Shown piece by piece: positions 1-13,150 of a stretch of DNA of 64,000 nucleotides. Origin of the DNA: Oidiodendron maius Zn. Lineage: Eukaryota; Ascomycota; Leotiomycetes; Myxotrichaceae. The DNA is taken from assembly GCA_000827325.1 (NCBI GenBank), contig KN832881.1:642616-706615 (forward strand), written 5' to 3'. The translations under genes were made by a program, and so were the position numbers. The notes under the pieces are model-generated. The model saw only the letters and a program-made list of their open reading frames with translations. It searched no databases and had not been told where the DNA came from. Numbering within the stretch: position 1 is the first letter of the stretch; every line of letters starts with the position of its first letter.

Positions 1-1060
1 AATCCAAGCATAATAAAGTCTGACAAAACGTTCGAAGAGAAAAGAGCTTTGCTGGGCTATTTTGTTCTCAGCTCTAGGTAGGAATTATCTCCAGTACAAA
101 TGCGAGAATTCTAGCTGAAGGCCGAATTATCGTAGTATTTCAATGATCTTCAGGCGAGGTGAGGCTCTTCGATATACCAGTTACTTGGAAGAGCATCGGC
201 AAAGTTTAGCTCAGTCTGGCGATCACCCAAATGACAAAGGTGCCGCGGCAATAGTCAGGCTCCAGGTCTTCATCGAAAGAATACATCAGAGTCCCTGGAA
301 TGTGAAATCAGAAGCACCTAGTGTTACCTTACCAGTTGCTCTACTCGTGAACTCCATCGAAGAGCAGCTAAAGCAGTTCAGAGACGAATATTCTTCCGAA
401 ATGGAAACGAACAGTAAGTGAATAAACTCAGCCAATAATGCTTGTGCCAAAGATATACTAACTTAGCCACCTCTGTAACTAGAGGTAGTTCTCCTTCAGT
501 ACTACATAACTCAGGTTACACTATACCAAGTTGTCTATTCCAGACCTGCAAATCTCCCAAACACCGAGAGGCCGGACTATAAGCATGTCGAGCTACTTTA
601 TGCATGCTTCCAAGCAACCAAGAGCACCATAGACCTCTTCTTTTCCATGCCTGCTCGAAATTACTGCTACTTCTCTATTCTAACTTGGACTGTCATGAGG
701 CGCGCTCTTGTGGCTCTCCAGCAGCTGACAACTTTTAATGACCCAGATTGGAGTTTAACCTACGTTCACGAAACGCTAGATTTCATATGGGTACTGGATC
801 GATTTATTCAGAGGATTGAAGAAGCAGCTAATGATCTTAACTTGGATGAAAATCATCTCTTCCGTCGCACCGCCAAAAAAATGGCAATAGCGAAGACATA
901 CTGTCAAGACAGGATTGCCAGCCACTCAGCCAGTGCCCAGTCCGGTCCCTCCGACTTCCCCGATCCGAATTTATTTGACGATATGTGGTTTAGAGATGTG
1001 TTTGGAGTGTTTGATTATCAATATGACAGGGGAATCCCCGAGATGTATGAAAGTAGATGA
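1..1060 (+). CDS. Fungal transcription factor, C-terminal part (5' end outside window)
   Basis: Three exons fit in phase: 1-77, 154-413 and 483-1060, with introns 78-153 and 414-482. The joined reading gives about 304 residues and ends at TGA 1058-1060. The early stretch EKRALLGYFVLSSR followed by LRYTSYLEEH matches the pattern of the middle-homology region of fungal Zn2Cys6 regulators (an RRA-L-GCYYLSS type block followed by a RYT-Y-EE block). The rest is helical with no further motif. The Zn2Cys6 DNA-binding domain would lie upstream of the window, so the class is inferred from this C-terminal pattern alone. The next gene on the same strand, 500 bases away, is an efflux pump, which suggests the factor may regulate it or a linked cluster. 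The family call is moderately sure; the target is unknown. Confidence 0.6.
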
Positions 1061-1563
1061 TCGTAGACACAGACAGGACAGGAACGGAGGATGTTTTGAT
1101 GCCCGGCTTCCGGAGCGGGAGCGGAAACATGACGAAAACTCCGATCCGATCCCCGATATACCAATGATATCCAGAGCTCATGGACGCGCGACACTCGAAG
1201 CATTGGTCTCAGCCGTAAAATTGCATGGCAGTGCGCATCGCAGCTGTATAGAACCCGTGCTAGCTAACATGGGTTGCCATGGGTAGGACGGAGTATATAA
1301 TATCTCCGTCCTGGCGGGTGTACATACCGATGCTAATATGCCTGTATATCAGAGCGGACATAAATCATGTCTCATCAGCCATGCCCTTCTCTTATCCTGT
1401 TAGAAGGCATCGCACTACTTGATTCAAAATCCGCTTTCTTCTTTCTCTCTTTAGTGTTTCCGTTTTGCAAAAGTCATTTGAGTCACGCTGCTTCCGATGT
1501 TCTGCAGACCGTGAGCGCAAAGATCTTTTTAATAACCAGGAGAATCAGAATCATACTGCTACC
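1061..1563. other. Intergenic, promoter side of the efflux pump gene
   Basis: About 500 bases between two genes on the same strand. No supported ORF, repeat or RNA gene. It presumably holds the terminator of the regulator gene and the promoter of the transporter gene. Confidence 0.5.
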
Positions 1564-3840
1564 ATGAAGAATAAACAGACTCTCCGGCTACAGAGTAGTC
1601 CTGCTGTAGCCTTCGATATTGGTGAAGATAAAATTGAATCTTCCGAGAAGCAGGCAGGAAGACGCAACTCTGAGAAACATGGGGATGAAAATCAATCTGA
1701 GAAGACTGCGGAGGGATACCTTTCAGAGAAAACCGCAGAGGGATACCAGACACACGAGAGTGAAGATACTGTAGTGAGCGATCCGAAAGAAATACCGTCC
1801 AAGTCTGAGAAGTCCAATGACGAAAATGGAAACGAACAAGAGGAATATGTCACCGGAATGAAGGCCCTGCTCATTCTCGGAGCTGTTACGGGAGCATGCT
1901 TTATTCTATTGTTAGATACATCTATCATCTCTACAGTCCGCTTACCCTCCCCTGGCGTATCCTGCAGAGTGCTAATTTTACAATAGGCAATCCCTCGAAT
2001 TACGAATCAATTTCACTCCCTTCCGGACATCGGATGGTATGGCAGTGCATACCTTTTAGCCAAGTACGGGATCCTTATTTCCTACTCGCGGTGTACAGCT
2101 TAGTGTTTGGACAGTCGAATCTTGACAAACACGTATACCAGTGCTGACAAGATTGGTTATCTAGCTGTGCTCTCCAACCGATGACAGGCAAGATTTACAG
2201 CAAGTTCAGTGCCAAGGTAATTATTGTAGTCTCACTTCTGAGCTATGGGAGCATGCTAACTTTGCGCAAGTGGGTGTTTATGCTCTTTCTGGGCATCTTT
2301 GAACTAGGATCATTATTATGTGGAGTTGCCACGTCGTCGAAGATGTTGATTGTTGGAAGAGCTGTTGCAGGAATGGGAGGGTCCGGTATTACGAATGGCG
2401 CCTTGACTATAATTGCGCTCTGTGCGCCTATGGAGAAGCGGCCAGGTATGAGAACTCCCGTACTAAAGTGATATTAATGTGCTAATGAATGATGTGTTGT
2501 AGTCTACATTGGAATTATGATGGGAAGTAAGTTTTGCTCTAGATATGGCATTGGCAGACTCTAATACATACCAGTCAGTCAACTTGGAATTATGATCGGG
2601 CCGCTCATTGGAGGAGCTGTGACACAGTATGCTACTTGGCGGTGGTGTAAGCCTCTTAAAGTTCCGCCTAGATGGGATTGTCGCTTACCTGAATGAAGGC
2701 TTTTACATAAATCTTCCTGCAGGGGCCATTGTGGCTGGATTCCTGTTCTTCATCCATATCCCAAGGCCCAAGCATCAAGTGCCTATCACCCTAGGAATTC
2801 GGAATCTTTTTGATGGCCTCGATTTTATTGGCTTCTTACTCTTTGCTCCTGCAGCAATCATGTTCCTGCTCGCTCTCGAATGGGGCGGTAATGCATACAG
2901 ATGGAATAGTGCAACTGTCATTGGACTCTTTTGCGGTGCGGCAGGGGCTTTTGCCATATTTTTGAGCTGGGAATACCGAATAGGGGACACAGCCATGATC
3001 CCCTTCTCGATGATGAAAAAAAAAATTACGTTTTCGAGCTGCATTACAATGTTCTTTCTCGCCGCCAACCTTATTACCACGAGTTATTATATGGCGATTT
3101 ATTTTCAAGCAGTGAGGGGAGTATCACCGCTGCTAGCAGGTGTTTACATTCTGCCATCTATTCTTAGTCAGATGTTCGTTGCTATCACTGCTGGCATCCT
3201 AGGTTAGCATCCTGGCAAGTTATAACTTGTTCGTTGCTAACGTGATACAGTGGGCCGTCTTGGATATTACCTGCCATGGGTTATTGGCGGGACTGCACTC
3301 ACAGCAATTGGCTCTGGCTTGATGAGCACCTTCACTCCCACTTCATCAACTGGCATATGGATAGGATTCCAAATTATTTCTGGCTTCGGCCGCGGGTCTG
3401 GTTTACAAATGGTACACTATTCGTCCCCTTTTCAGACTCAGAGACTTATACTAACATGTTTCAAGCCTGTACTCGCCATGCAGAACAGCGTGAAGCCCGC
3501 TGAGGTCCCAGTGGCTATGAGTCTCATCATTTTCTTTCAAAATATAGGTGCCTCACTATTCCTTTCTTTCGCCCAGACAACTTTTTCAAGTGGATTGGTA
3601 CATGCACTGCCAATTTTTGCACCAGATGTGAATGTGCAAGCAGTCATCAATGCTGGTGCGTCAGGATTTCGAAATGTGGTGACCCAGGCCCTTCTGCCAG
3701 GAGTCCTTCATGCTTATAGTCAAGCGATATCCCATGTATTTTATTTAACCACAGGGGCCGTATTAGTGGCTTTCATTGCGTGTTGGGGCATGGGCTGGAA
3801 GAGCATAAAGAAGCCAAAGGTCATGCAACCAGAGGCGTAG
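1564..3840 (+). CDS. MFS efflux transporter, DHA2 family (14 helices)
   Basis: Nine exons close in phase: 1564-1935, 1987-2063, 2165-2216, 2271-2445, 2503-2526, 2575-2646, 2699-3202, 3251-3411 and 3466-3840. The product is 603 residues. The first intron has a weak donor (GTCCGC) but restores the family motif [16 protein letters not shown] hydrophilic, Lys/Glu-rich tail (about residues 1-97) precedes the first helix. Family marks are LLD at the end of helix 1, GRAVAGMGG near residue 200 and the antiporter motif C region [15 protein letters not shown] near 240. Such pumps export toxins, drugs or secondary metabolites across the plasma membrane by proton antiport. Length and helix content fit the 14-helix fungal toxin and azole pumps. 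The substrate cannot be told. The N-terminal tail has a tandem 9-residue duplication (residues 45-62). Confidence 0.88.
1696..1749 (+). repeat. 27-base tandem duplication inside the transporter
   Basis: Two adjacent units (1696-1722 and 1723-1749) each encode SEKTAEGY plus one residue. They differ at several third positions, so the duplication is not brand new. It lies in the cytosolic N-terminal tail. Confidence 0.85.
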
Positions 3841-4399
3841 GTTGCTTTTACGAGCGTTTAGAACTTCCAAGAGCGAATCATTGAGGACATTGGGACATGG
3901 ACTGCAAAAACAGAAAAATCCTCGCTCTGCACCATCTTAATTAGAAGGATATATCTGCATAGGAATAAATTAAAGCTGCGCAGGATGGAGCTACTGCATT
4001 TGTTAGATGCGAAATTTAGGGGATGCTCTCTAATACAGCCCTGAGATCTTGAAATTACAACTCATTTACATAGTGTATTAAATATGAAAGAGCTTTGGTT
4101 CCCATGATAAATAAATTACATCTGATATGTATTCATCGCTAACGTGGCGGTATTCGTGTACCTGTTGCTCTGGATCTACAATTTAGGAGAGGTTAGACGA
4201 GCCTCGGCTGGATTCTGATAGACAGGGGCGTTAAGGTTCGCCGATTCTGGGTTCAATAGAACTACACCTCCTAAGTCAACACCACGTATCACTTCACCAC
4301 GCTCATTTCCACTCAAAATTACGTCCTCTAGGCCGCTGGCATACCCCAATAACCCACATCTCCGAGGATTTTCTCCCGTCGCCATCCATCACCGAGCAA
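3841..4399. other. Intergenic region
   Basis: About 560 AT-rich bases between the transporter and the GUP1 gene. An ORF on the minus strand at 4176-4385 has no recognisable features and is not taken as a gene. Otherwise nothing is seen. Confidence 0.5.
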
Positions 4400-4411
4400 A
4401 TGCGCCGATAA
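4400..4411 (+). promoter_or_regulatory. Three-residue-scale upstream ORF abutting the GUP1 start
   Basis: ATG CGC CGA TAA at 4400-4411. The last A of the TAA stop is the first base of the main ATG at 4411 (TAATG). A ribosome that starts at the first ATG would terminate exactly on the main start codon, an arrangement that could permit local reinitiation. That the upstream ATG lies in the mRNA is assumed. Confidence 0.5.
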
Positions 4412-6524
4412 TGGGACCTTGGTCATTCGCACGGAGCGTTTATGCTCTCGATACGATTGATACACGATTCACCAGTTCCGCCTTCACTCCACACAAGTCT
4501 GTTGCAGTTACACGCGGCGATCCTGCAGGATCGAGGTCAAAGAAAGATGAGTCTACGCGCGGGCCGCCTGTGCGGACGGATTCCAATTTGGTAGAGCCTT
4601 CGAAATGGAATACTCCAGAGTTCTACTTCTACTATTTCATTTTTATAACTGTTATACCATATATGTTCTGGATTGCATATGATGTTTCCAGACGTGAGTA
4701 CAACTACAATACATGTTACTGTACTGTCTGACCTCTTCTGCAGCATCTGACAAGAATTACCACAAATTCGAGCATCTCCTCTCACCAGGATGGGTACCGG
4801 GGCGCAAGATTGTATGTATACAAGAGTATGGTTCTGCACTCGAGCTAACATCTGCAGGACCTGTCTGATACTCAGTACTCGACCTTCCGCGGTAACATGC
4901 CATACATCGCGCTCCTCCTCCTCTTTCAGCCTCTTCTCCGCCGAGTGTACGAGACCGTAAGGCCGTTGTCCCCTCAAAACGGATCTGCGAAAGGAAACTC
5001 AAAGACTTTCATATCTGCCATAGAGGGAGAAGCACGATTAGAACAGCGTGCGTCATTCGACTTCAGATTCGCCTTAATATTTTTAGCGGCTATGCATGGT
5101 TTCTCGGCGTTGAAGGTGCTTCTCATATTATATATTAACTTCTCTATTGGGACCCGCCTTCCGCGGAAATTTGTTCCTGCGGCAACTTGGTTCTTCAATA
5201 TCTCAATTCTTTTCGCCAACGAGCTCTGTGAAGGTTATAGATATGCCGATATTGCATCATATCTAGCGCCTGCCGGCGAAGAAGTAAACCTAATTCATAC
5301 TTGGGGTCGATGGCTGGACAGCTATGGAGGAGTCATGTCGAGATGGGAGGTGCTATTCAATATCACTGTCTTGAGGCTTATTAGTTTCAATATGGACTAT
5401 TATTTCAGTCTCGACAAGAGGGGTGGCAGTCCTATTGAGGTCAGTCAAACTAAACCAAAGTCCCATAATTCTTGCTAATGCCCACAAGAAGAAACAACTC
5501 GACCCTGCAAATCTCTCAGAAAGAGATCGAATTGCAACACCCGCAGCTGCAAAGGAGTATAACTACCGCAACTATGTTGGCTATGTTATCTACGCCCCTC
5601 TCTACCTCACAGGTCCGATAATAACCTTCAACGACTACATCTCCCAATGCAAGTATCCCCCGGCGACGATTCAAACCGCCCGGACCATAAGATACGGCGT
5701 CCGCGTTGCCCTCTGCATCCTCGCCATGGAGCTTGTCCTACACTACGACTACTGCATTGCAATTTCCAAGGGCAACCCCAACTGGTCTGACTACACCCCT
5801 GCCCAAATCTCTCTCCTCTCATATTTCACCCTGCACGTGATATGGCTAAAGCTCCTTATTCCATGGCGTCTCTTCCGTCTGTGGGCTTTGATCGATGGCA
5901 TCGACCCGCCCGAGAATATGCTGAGGTGCGTATCCAATTCTCCAAGCCCCATCGCCTTCTGGCGTTCCTGGCACCGGAGCTATAATCGCTGGCTCATCCG
6001 CTACATTTACGTCCCCCTAGGTGGTTCCAGCGCGCGTACATGGAAGTCTACACTCCGCACTATTATGAATTACGCTCTTGTGTTCACGTTTGTTGCGATG
6101 TGGCATGACATCTCCCTCAATCTGCTCATCTGGGGCTGGTTGGTTGTGCTTTTCATGATGCCGGAGATTATTGCAGGGTACATATTTCCTAGAAGGAAGT
6201 GGGAGAAGGCTCCTACGGCGTATAGGATTTTATGTGGGGTGGGAGTCGTAGGGAATCTCATGCTAATGATGATGGCTAACCTTGTCGGCTTTGCGGTTGG
6301 CGTGGATGGGCTAAAAAGCATCATCTACGGGATTTTGAAGGACTATTCTGGTATTTCACCCTATCGCATCTCTACCCCCTCGTGTAGAAAGATATGACCT
6401 ACTGACAGGTGAGATAGGCATCGCATTTCTGGTTACCGCATCATCGGCAATGTTCACTGGCATACAGGTTATGTTTGAGATCAGGCAGGCAGAGATGAGG
6501 CAGGGCATTTTCTTGAAGTGTTAG
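4411..6524 (+). CDS. gup1: Gup1-like membrane-bound O-acyltransferase (MBOAT)
   Basis: Five exons close in phase: 4411-4693, 4744-4811, 4858-5439, 5489-6350 and 6409-6524, giving 636 residues. The protein is multi-pass. The MBOAT core has FWRSWHRSYNRWLIRYIYVPLGG near residue 468 and the putative catalytic His in MWHD near 516. The segment SPGWVPGRKIDLSDTQY near residue 110 is a conserved Gup1 block. Yeast Gup1 sits in the ER, adds a C26 fatty acid to the lipid part of GPI anchors, and affects membrane and wall composition. The final exon encodes the last helix and the short cytosolic end, and is needed because the unspliced frame stops within the intron. A minimal upstream ORF ends on the start codon. 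Confidence 0.9.
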
Positions 6525-6695
6525 GTAAAGAGGTCATGTTGCAAAATAATGGTAATGCAACCAAATCACGCTAACATCAATAATTATATTCGTAGAGTGG
6601 TATTTAAGCCCAGATGGTATCATTACGATTGACATGTCTGGATTTTCCACTCATGCTAGTAAATCTATAGAGCGATCATCAAGGAGAAAAAACAT

Positions 6696-8055
<1,360 letters not shown>

Positions 8056-8459
8056 CTCCTCTAAGTGCAGGTGATGGAATGAATGCTAATGAGCAATGGC
8101 GTAATTGATTTCCTGGAGTGGGCAGAGAGGTGAGAGAAACAGAGGTCGCGCTGTGAAAGTCGATATTTTAAATCCTGGAGGGCAAAGCTGTGGGGTCCTG
8201 GATTTCTAACCTGAAGACGCGATTCTGATTTCCAACTGTGAATGGACGGGTCCAGCCACAATGCCGAGGAGCATTCGTGATTTGTCAGCAAAGTTTTGGA
8301 ATCTTTTTCGAGGGCGCAAGATCGATGACTTCACATGAAGGATTGCATGAGAGTGTACAGTATATGCACGTATCAGTAGGTGAGACCCTTGTCTTTAAAT
8401 CTTTACATCATTCGTTTGCATCTATACCATTCGTACATGTACATTGCGGCTTACAGTAC
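8056..8459. other. Intergenic, promoter of the thioredoxin reductase gene
   Basis: About 400 bases between two minus-strand genes. No supported coding or RNA feature. Confidence 0.5.
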
Positions 8460-11064
8460 CTACTTGTCTGTGTCGGCGCCACCACCACTCACGTCCCTCC
8501 GGCCCCCGAATCTCCCTCCAATACCCGAGAAACCGCTCATGTCTCTTCTGAAGAACTTCCCAATGCTCTTCAGATTGCCCTCTACTGCTGATTTAGCATC
8601 GTCACTCAGTGGGCTCCCTAAACGGTCTCCTATTCCCACTCCATCCCTCGCCGTGTTGAACAGTTTCTCGCCGAATCCGGAGGGGTCAAATCGTTGCTGC
8701 ACTGTTGTGGCAGTTCCGAGGGCCACGCCGCCAATACCGAGACCGCCACTGCCGATTCCGCCTGGGTTCATAAGAGGCGTGATCAATGGGCTTAGAAGCA
8801 CGAGCTGCTCATTACTCTTTCCATCCCTATGAATACCGAACAGTTCAACTAGGCTGGCTTGGTCTGGCTTCCGCACTCCCTTCAGATCCAAAATTTTGCG
8901 GAAGTTAGAGTCGGACCGATCGCCAATATGGATTAGATACGCTTGGACTAATGCTTCGGGTGGTGAGGTGCGGACTTGCAAGGTTTTGAGGAGAGGGTCC
9001 AGACGTCCCGTACTCTGGTTGACGCGTTTCGTGTAACCGGTCTGGGCAGTTGTGGAGGAAGAAGCGGAGGGTGAGTGTGAGAGTAGAGACGTAAGTCCTT
9101 TAGTTACAACGTACTTATCCAATAACATCTGTCAAGGTTAGTTTGGTTTTTGAATGGGGTCTCGGGACAGTACCTGTTCGGCGCCAACCTCGGAGATGGG
9201 ACGGCATTGAACGATATTTGAAATGTATGTATTCACCAAATTTTCCACGAGATTGTCGCAAAAGGCGCGCGCATATTGCTGCTTACCCACTAACGGCAAT
9301 ATCTCCTCTGCTTGAGCATCAATATGCTTTAGCAGCTCGCCAACATAGGAGCTTTGATCTCCTACACTCTCCATCTTGCTCCAGTTGGTATTTCTCATCT
9401 CCCTCCAGGATGCTTCACAGTCAACCTCCACCTTGTGCACCAAGGCTAATACTGCAGAACTGGCGACGCCCATGAAAGCATCTGACTGCGATGACAGATC
9501 CACATTGGAAGCTAACTCAGCGTCAATCCGCTTTTTTAGATTCTCCTCGAGTTGCTGCGTATTTGTATGCCAGTAGTCCGCGGTGTTGAGAACAAGTATT
9601 GTGGCCTTGACAGACGGGCCACCAGGCATCTGGAGTAGATGAAGAAGAACTTGCTGGGCATATTCGTCGAGATATTTCCCTAGAAGCTTGGACAGGTCCA
9701 GAAGACGCTCTCCAGTGGATATCTTGGCGCATTGAGAAAGAGTCGTTTTGTAGAAATGGAACAGCTCGATCGATGAAGGTATCACCGCTTGAGGAGAAAA
9801 CTCCTCGTCAGGTGCAAGAAGAGGTGCCGTTCGATACTTGGGTATCATGGCGGCCAGTTGCTCTTCCTGGGAATCAACCCAGAGGCTGAGATATGGCTCG
9901 AAGGCATTAGAAATGGAGCGATCGAAGGTATGAGCCCTGTCGTCGGTCGAACTAAGGGTGTCTATACTCGCCCTATGGTCGCTAGCGAATCTCTTTTCAA
10001 GGGTCTGCTCGAAGTCCATCGTCTCCTGCAAGCAACTTAAGAGCAGGTTGACATCCACTCCTGCGCCCTCTGACTTCTTCATGCTCCTCTCCAGAATGCC
10101 CTTGAAATCATCTCGCGTCCCTTCACAAAAAGTATTTGCGAGCACCTCATCGACTCTCCAGTTCGTCGGGAAAATAGCTGCATGCTCCTCCTCATAGGTC
10201 TTCAGCATGCGTTTGAACCAGCTAAACCTCCTCCCAATATTATCTAGACTTCCCGCCTCATCATTGCCTCTGAAAACCTGTCTGTATTCCCGCAATTGCG
10301 TGTTGACATACCATGTAATCAACCTGGCTCTCGCATTCTCACCCAGCGCCTCCATGACCAGACATGCCTCGCTCAGCACAGCCTTCTTGCTCCCAATTTC
10401 TCCCTTAGCAAACGCAATCTCAAAATCCTCACACACTTGCTCTAAGAGCTCTCTCTGCAGATCGGCCACATTTCGACTCAGAGTCGCGATCTGGTCTATA
10501 CTCCTGTAACTGTTGAAATGGCGCATCAACTGAATCACGGCTGAAAGCAAGCTTGCACATTCCTTATACTGCCTGCTCTTCGCCAGGCCTCGAAGCTGTT
10601 CGTATGCGGTTGTCAGCATCTGCAACCGCTTAAGGGCCGTCATGGACAGTGTGAGGTTGCGTTTGGTGCCGTCTAATCGTTTGATGTCGGCTGTCATCGA
10701 AGTGATGGTCTGTTCAGTCTCGAGCGCACGGGTACGTACGGATTCGATCTTGCGGAAGAGGACGGCCAATTCGGCTTTGGATGATTGCATGCGTGCAAGG
10801 CTTGAGTCGTCACCATAGGCCTGGGCGGCTACGAGATTGGAGATTGAGGTAGAGAGGTCATTTTGATGGGTTTGGAGTGCGGTCGCAGTTTGGTTTATGG
10901 AGCCGAGGGTAGATGGATGAGAGAATATCGCATTAAGATGGTCAATTGGATCGTAATCAGCTTCGTAGAAGTACAGTTAGCAAGGAGCCTACGAAATGAA
11001 GCTCAATATTGGAATGAAGCCTACCGGCGTCCATGGAAGACGGGGAGAGAATCGCGCCGTTCAT
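8460..11064 (-). CDS. vps53: Vps53, GARP tethering complex subunit
   Basis: Three exons on the minus strand: 11064-11025, 10960-9174 and 9128-8460, giving 831 residues. The first exon encodes only MNGAILSPSSMDA and is followed by the conserved block YDPIDHLNAIFSHPSTL. A coiled coil follows (SKAELAVLFRKIESV, then TSMTADIKRLDGTKRNLTLS), then the family signature RRFSWFKRMLKTYEEEHAAIFP with WRVDEVLANTFCEGTRDDF. The C-terminal half keeps the QVLLHLLQ and NTADYWHTNTQQLEENLK blocks. The tail after about residue 700 is Gly-rich and low complexity. Vps53 works with Vps51, Vps52 and Vps54 to tether endosome-derived vesicles at the trans-Golgi network. Length and order match the fungal family. Confidence 0.92.
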
Positions 11065-12144
11065 TCTGCACTGTTTCCTGTAAAATGAGGACAGGAGAAG
11101 GTTACTACCCCCAGAATGCAGTCGAGTTTCTGAGGACAGTATAGTTGCTCTATAAGATACGCAGCTTTATTGGAGGATGTGAAGATTTAGGACCTGTCAT
11201 TATGGCTGTGGTGGGCGTGCGGCTTATTTTGCGGGTCTGATTATTTGATGCAGCCTCTCCCACCAGACAACACCCGCGTTCACCTAAGCCCGCCCGCGAT
11301 GGTTGGCAACGCAGAGAATCCATGCTCGCCCGGAAACAAAGTCTTAGTAGACGGATCTGAAAGCCAGGTAGTTACATGCATCGAAGGTAGGAGAGGTTAT
11401 AGTCACCGCATGCTGTCGAGAGCTATTGAGCCGGGCATCACAGTCATGCGTTCTTTTCTTTCTGCCAGGTGTCTACTACGAGCCACCACGTTTCTAGGCG
11501 AGCGGATGAAATCTCTTCTTCAAGGTATAGGATAAAACCATAAGCTTAATGAAAAAAATGGGTCGGCGGGAGCCAATAAGTGGATTCCAAAAAAATGCTG
11601 AGAAGTTGATCACCTTGGTCGAACGGCATAAAGCCGCAAATGACACCGAAAGCACAGGAGAACCAGGGTGCTATATTAATATATATTAATAATTCTGAAT
11701 ACTCATATTCATTACGGGTCCAGTCACATCACTGCAGGCTCGGCAGGCTTTTTGGGGCTGGGGGCGGTTCTCTAAACCTCTATACTTTTATAGACTTTGA
11801 TATTTAGGCAGCGGCCGTGATATAGCCAAGTATTGGGGTGGTTTAGCTAATTCCTATATATATCCTATGCCTTCTAGGAATAGTCTTCATTTTCGTTTTC
11901 TCTTTCTAGGCCATAGAGGAGATAAGGTGAAGGTAGCAGTCCGTACATATCACTTTAACTAACTCGCGAGGCTGAACCAACATTCCTGCGAGGCGAGAGC
12001 CCCATCGTAAATGAATAAGTCAGCTAAACACAAATATATCAACACAAAGGAGCTCTTTGATCTTATAGTTGTACTTTTGCTAATCCCGATTCTTAATACA
12101 TCTCAGTAATTTTCTTATACAGAGCTCATTAATGAAGCTATTTT
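11065..12144. other. Gene-poor, partly AT-rich stretch
   Basis: About 1.1 kb without a supported gene. From roughly 11.54 kb on it is rich in TA steps, with tatattaatatatattaat near 11.68 kb, which may be a decayed mobile element or simply non-coding DNA. A 96-codon ORF at 11245-11535 on the plus strand has no features and is not called. Confidence 0.4.
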
Positions 12145-13150
12145 TTATAGCCAATTATCATTGCTCCGTCTGTACTGTCGATCTTCGACATCTGAGTAAT
12201 TTGCTGCAACCAGGAACTCTAGTAGCTTTGGCAGATGCGTAAATTCTTTGTTTTCAAGCATTTTACGCCATGTTCTACCCAAGAATAGAGGGTAGGTTTT
12301 TGCCCAGGAGACGAGGACTGAATAAAGCATTCTCGGCTGTAATTGCCTAAAAGTATCTCTGAATTCGCTCAGTTCCTCATCCACGAACAATCGTCATCCC
12401 CGGAACCCACTGTTTATCCTTCACGCAAAACCAACCGTAACTGACGCAAACATTCTGTTGATATTGCATTGTATTCGAATATAAACTCCAACCGTGCGCC
12501 TCTAACGTTTCCACTATTCGGAGCATGAGCAGATTCCACTGCACCATCTCTTCGCCAAAAACTGACCGAGGATTCCCCTTAATCTTGAATTCCCAAGCAT
12601 TGTTATCCCTCTCCTTCCAAAAGTCCTCCTGCAAAAGCCCCATGCTCTCGAGTATGTCCCGAAACAATGCTATCAATTCGGCGCTCGCACCAATCAGTCG
12701 CAGCTTATAGAACCCAATCACGGTAATACTAATCCAGTCGCGCTGAGGGGATGTCTGCTGCTGGCGAAAAATCAAGAGTCCGTTATTCCTTGCATGTAGA
12801 ATCCAACCCGCCGAGAAAAGGCAGGCAAAGATTTCTCGCATAAGGACTTGACCAGGGATATTTTCGCTGCCGGTCCAGTGCGACATATTCCATGGACTAC
12901 CATGAAGTTTGAATTCGTGACACGAAGAGTAGAGGAGGCGCTCCCTCTGAATACCCTTATCCCACGACTGATTTATAACTACTCGTAAGGTATCGATATC
13001 TCTTTGAGGGAACTGTAGCATGTGGATACAGTCGCCTTCATGAATGAACATAGATGCGAATACCGTTTTGGAGGCAGAATACGCAGGTGCAGGCTCTATT
13101 TCTATCTTGGGCTTCTCAGACGACGGAGCGGAGCCTTTTAAATGAAACAT
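12145..13150 (-). pseudogene. Fungal-specific protein with internal duplication, frameshifted
   Basis: The first frame runs 13150-12377 (257 residues). It stops just after WVPGMTIVRG, and the continuation DEELSEFRDTFRQL is open in another frame down to 12145. No GT-AG intron of usable size sits at this junction without removing the plausible block YGWFCVKDKQWVPG, so a one-base-type frameshift or a sequence error is likely. The protein resembles an uncharacterised ascomycete family with an ASKTVFASM start block and a WDKGIQRER block. Two halves look alike: EFKLHGSPW...LMREI...GWIL and EFKIKGNP...LMLRI...GWSL. I know no function for it and assign none. It stands alone between two gene-poor stretches, which fits a dispensable paralogue. 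Confidence 0.5.

Noticed and set aside
11245-11535. 96-codon ORF in the gene-poor stretch
   Set aside because: No domain or relative recognised, low-information composition.
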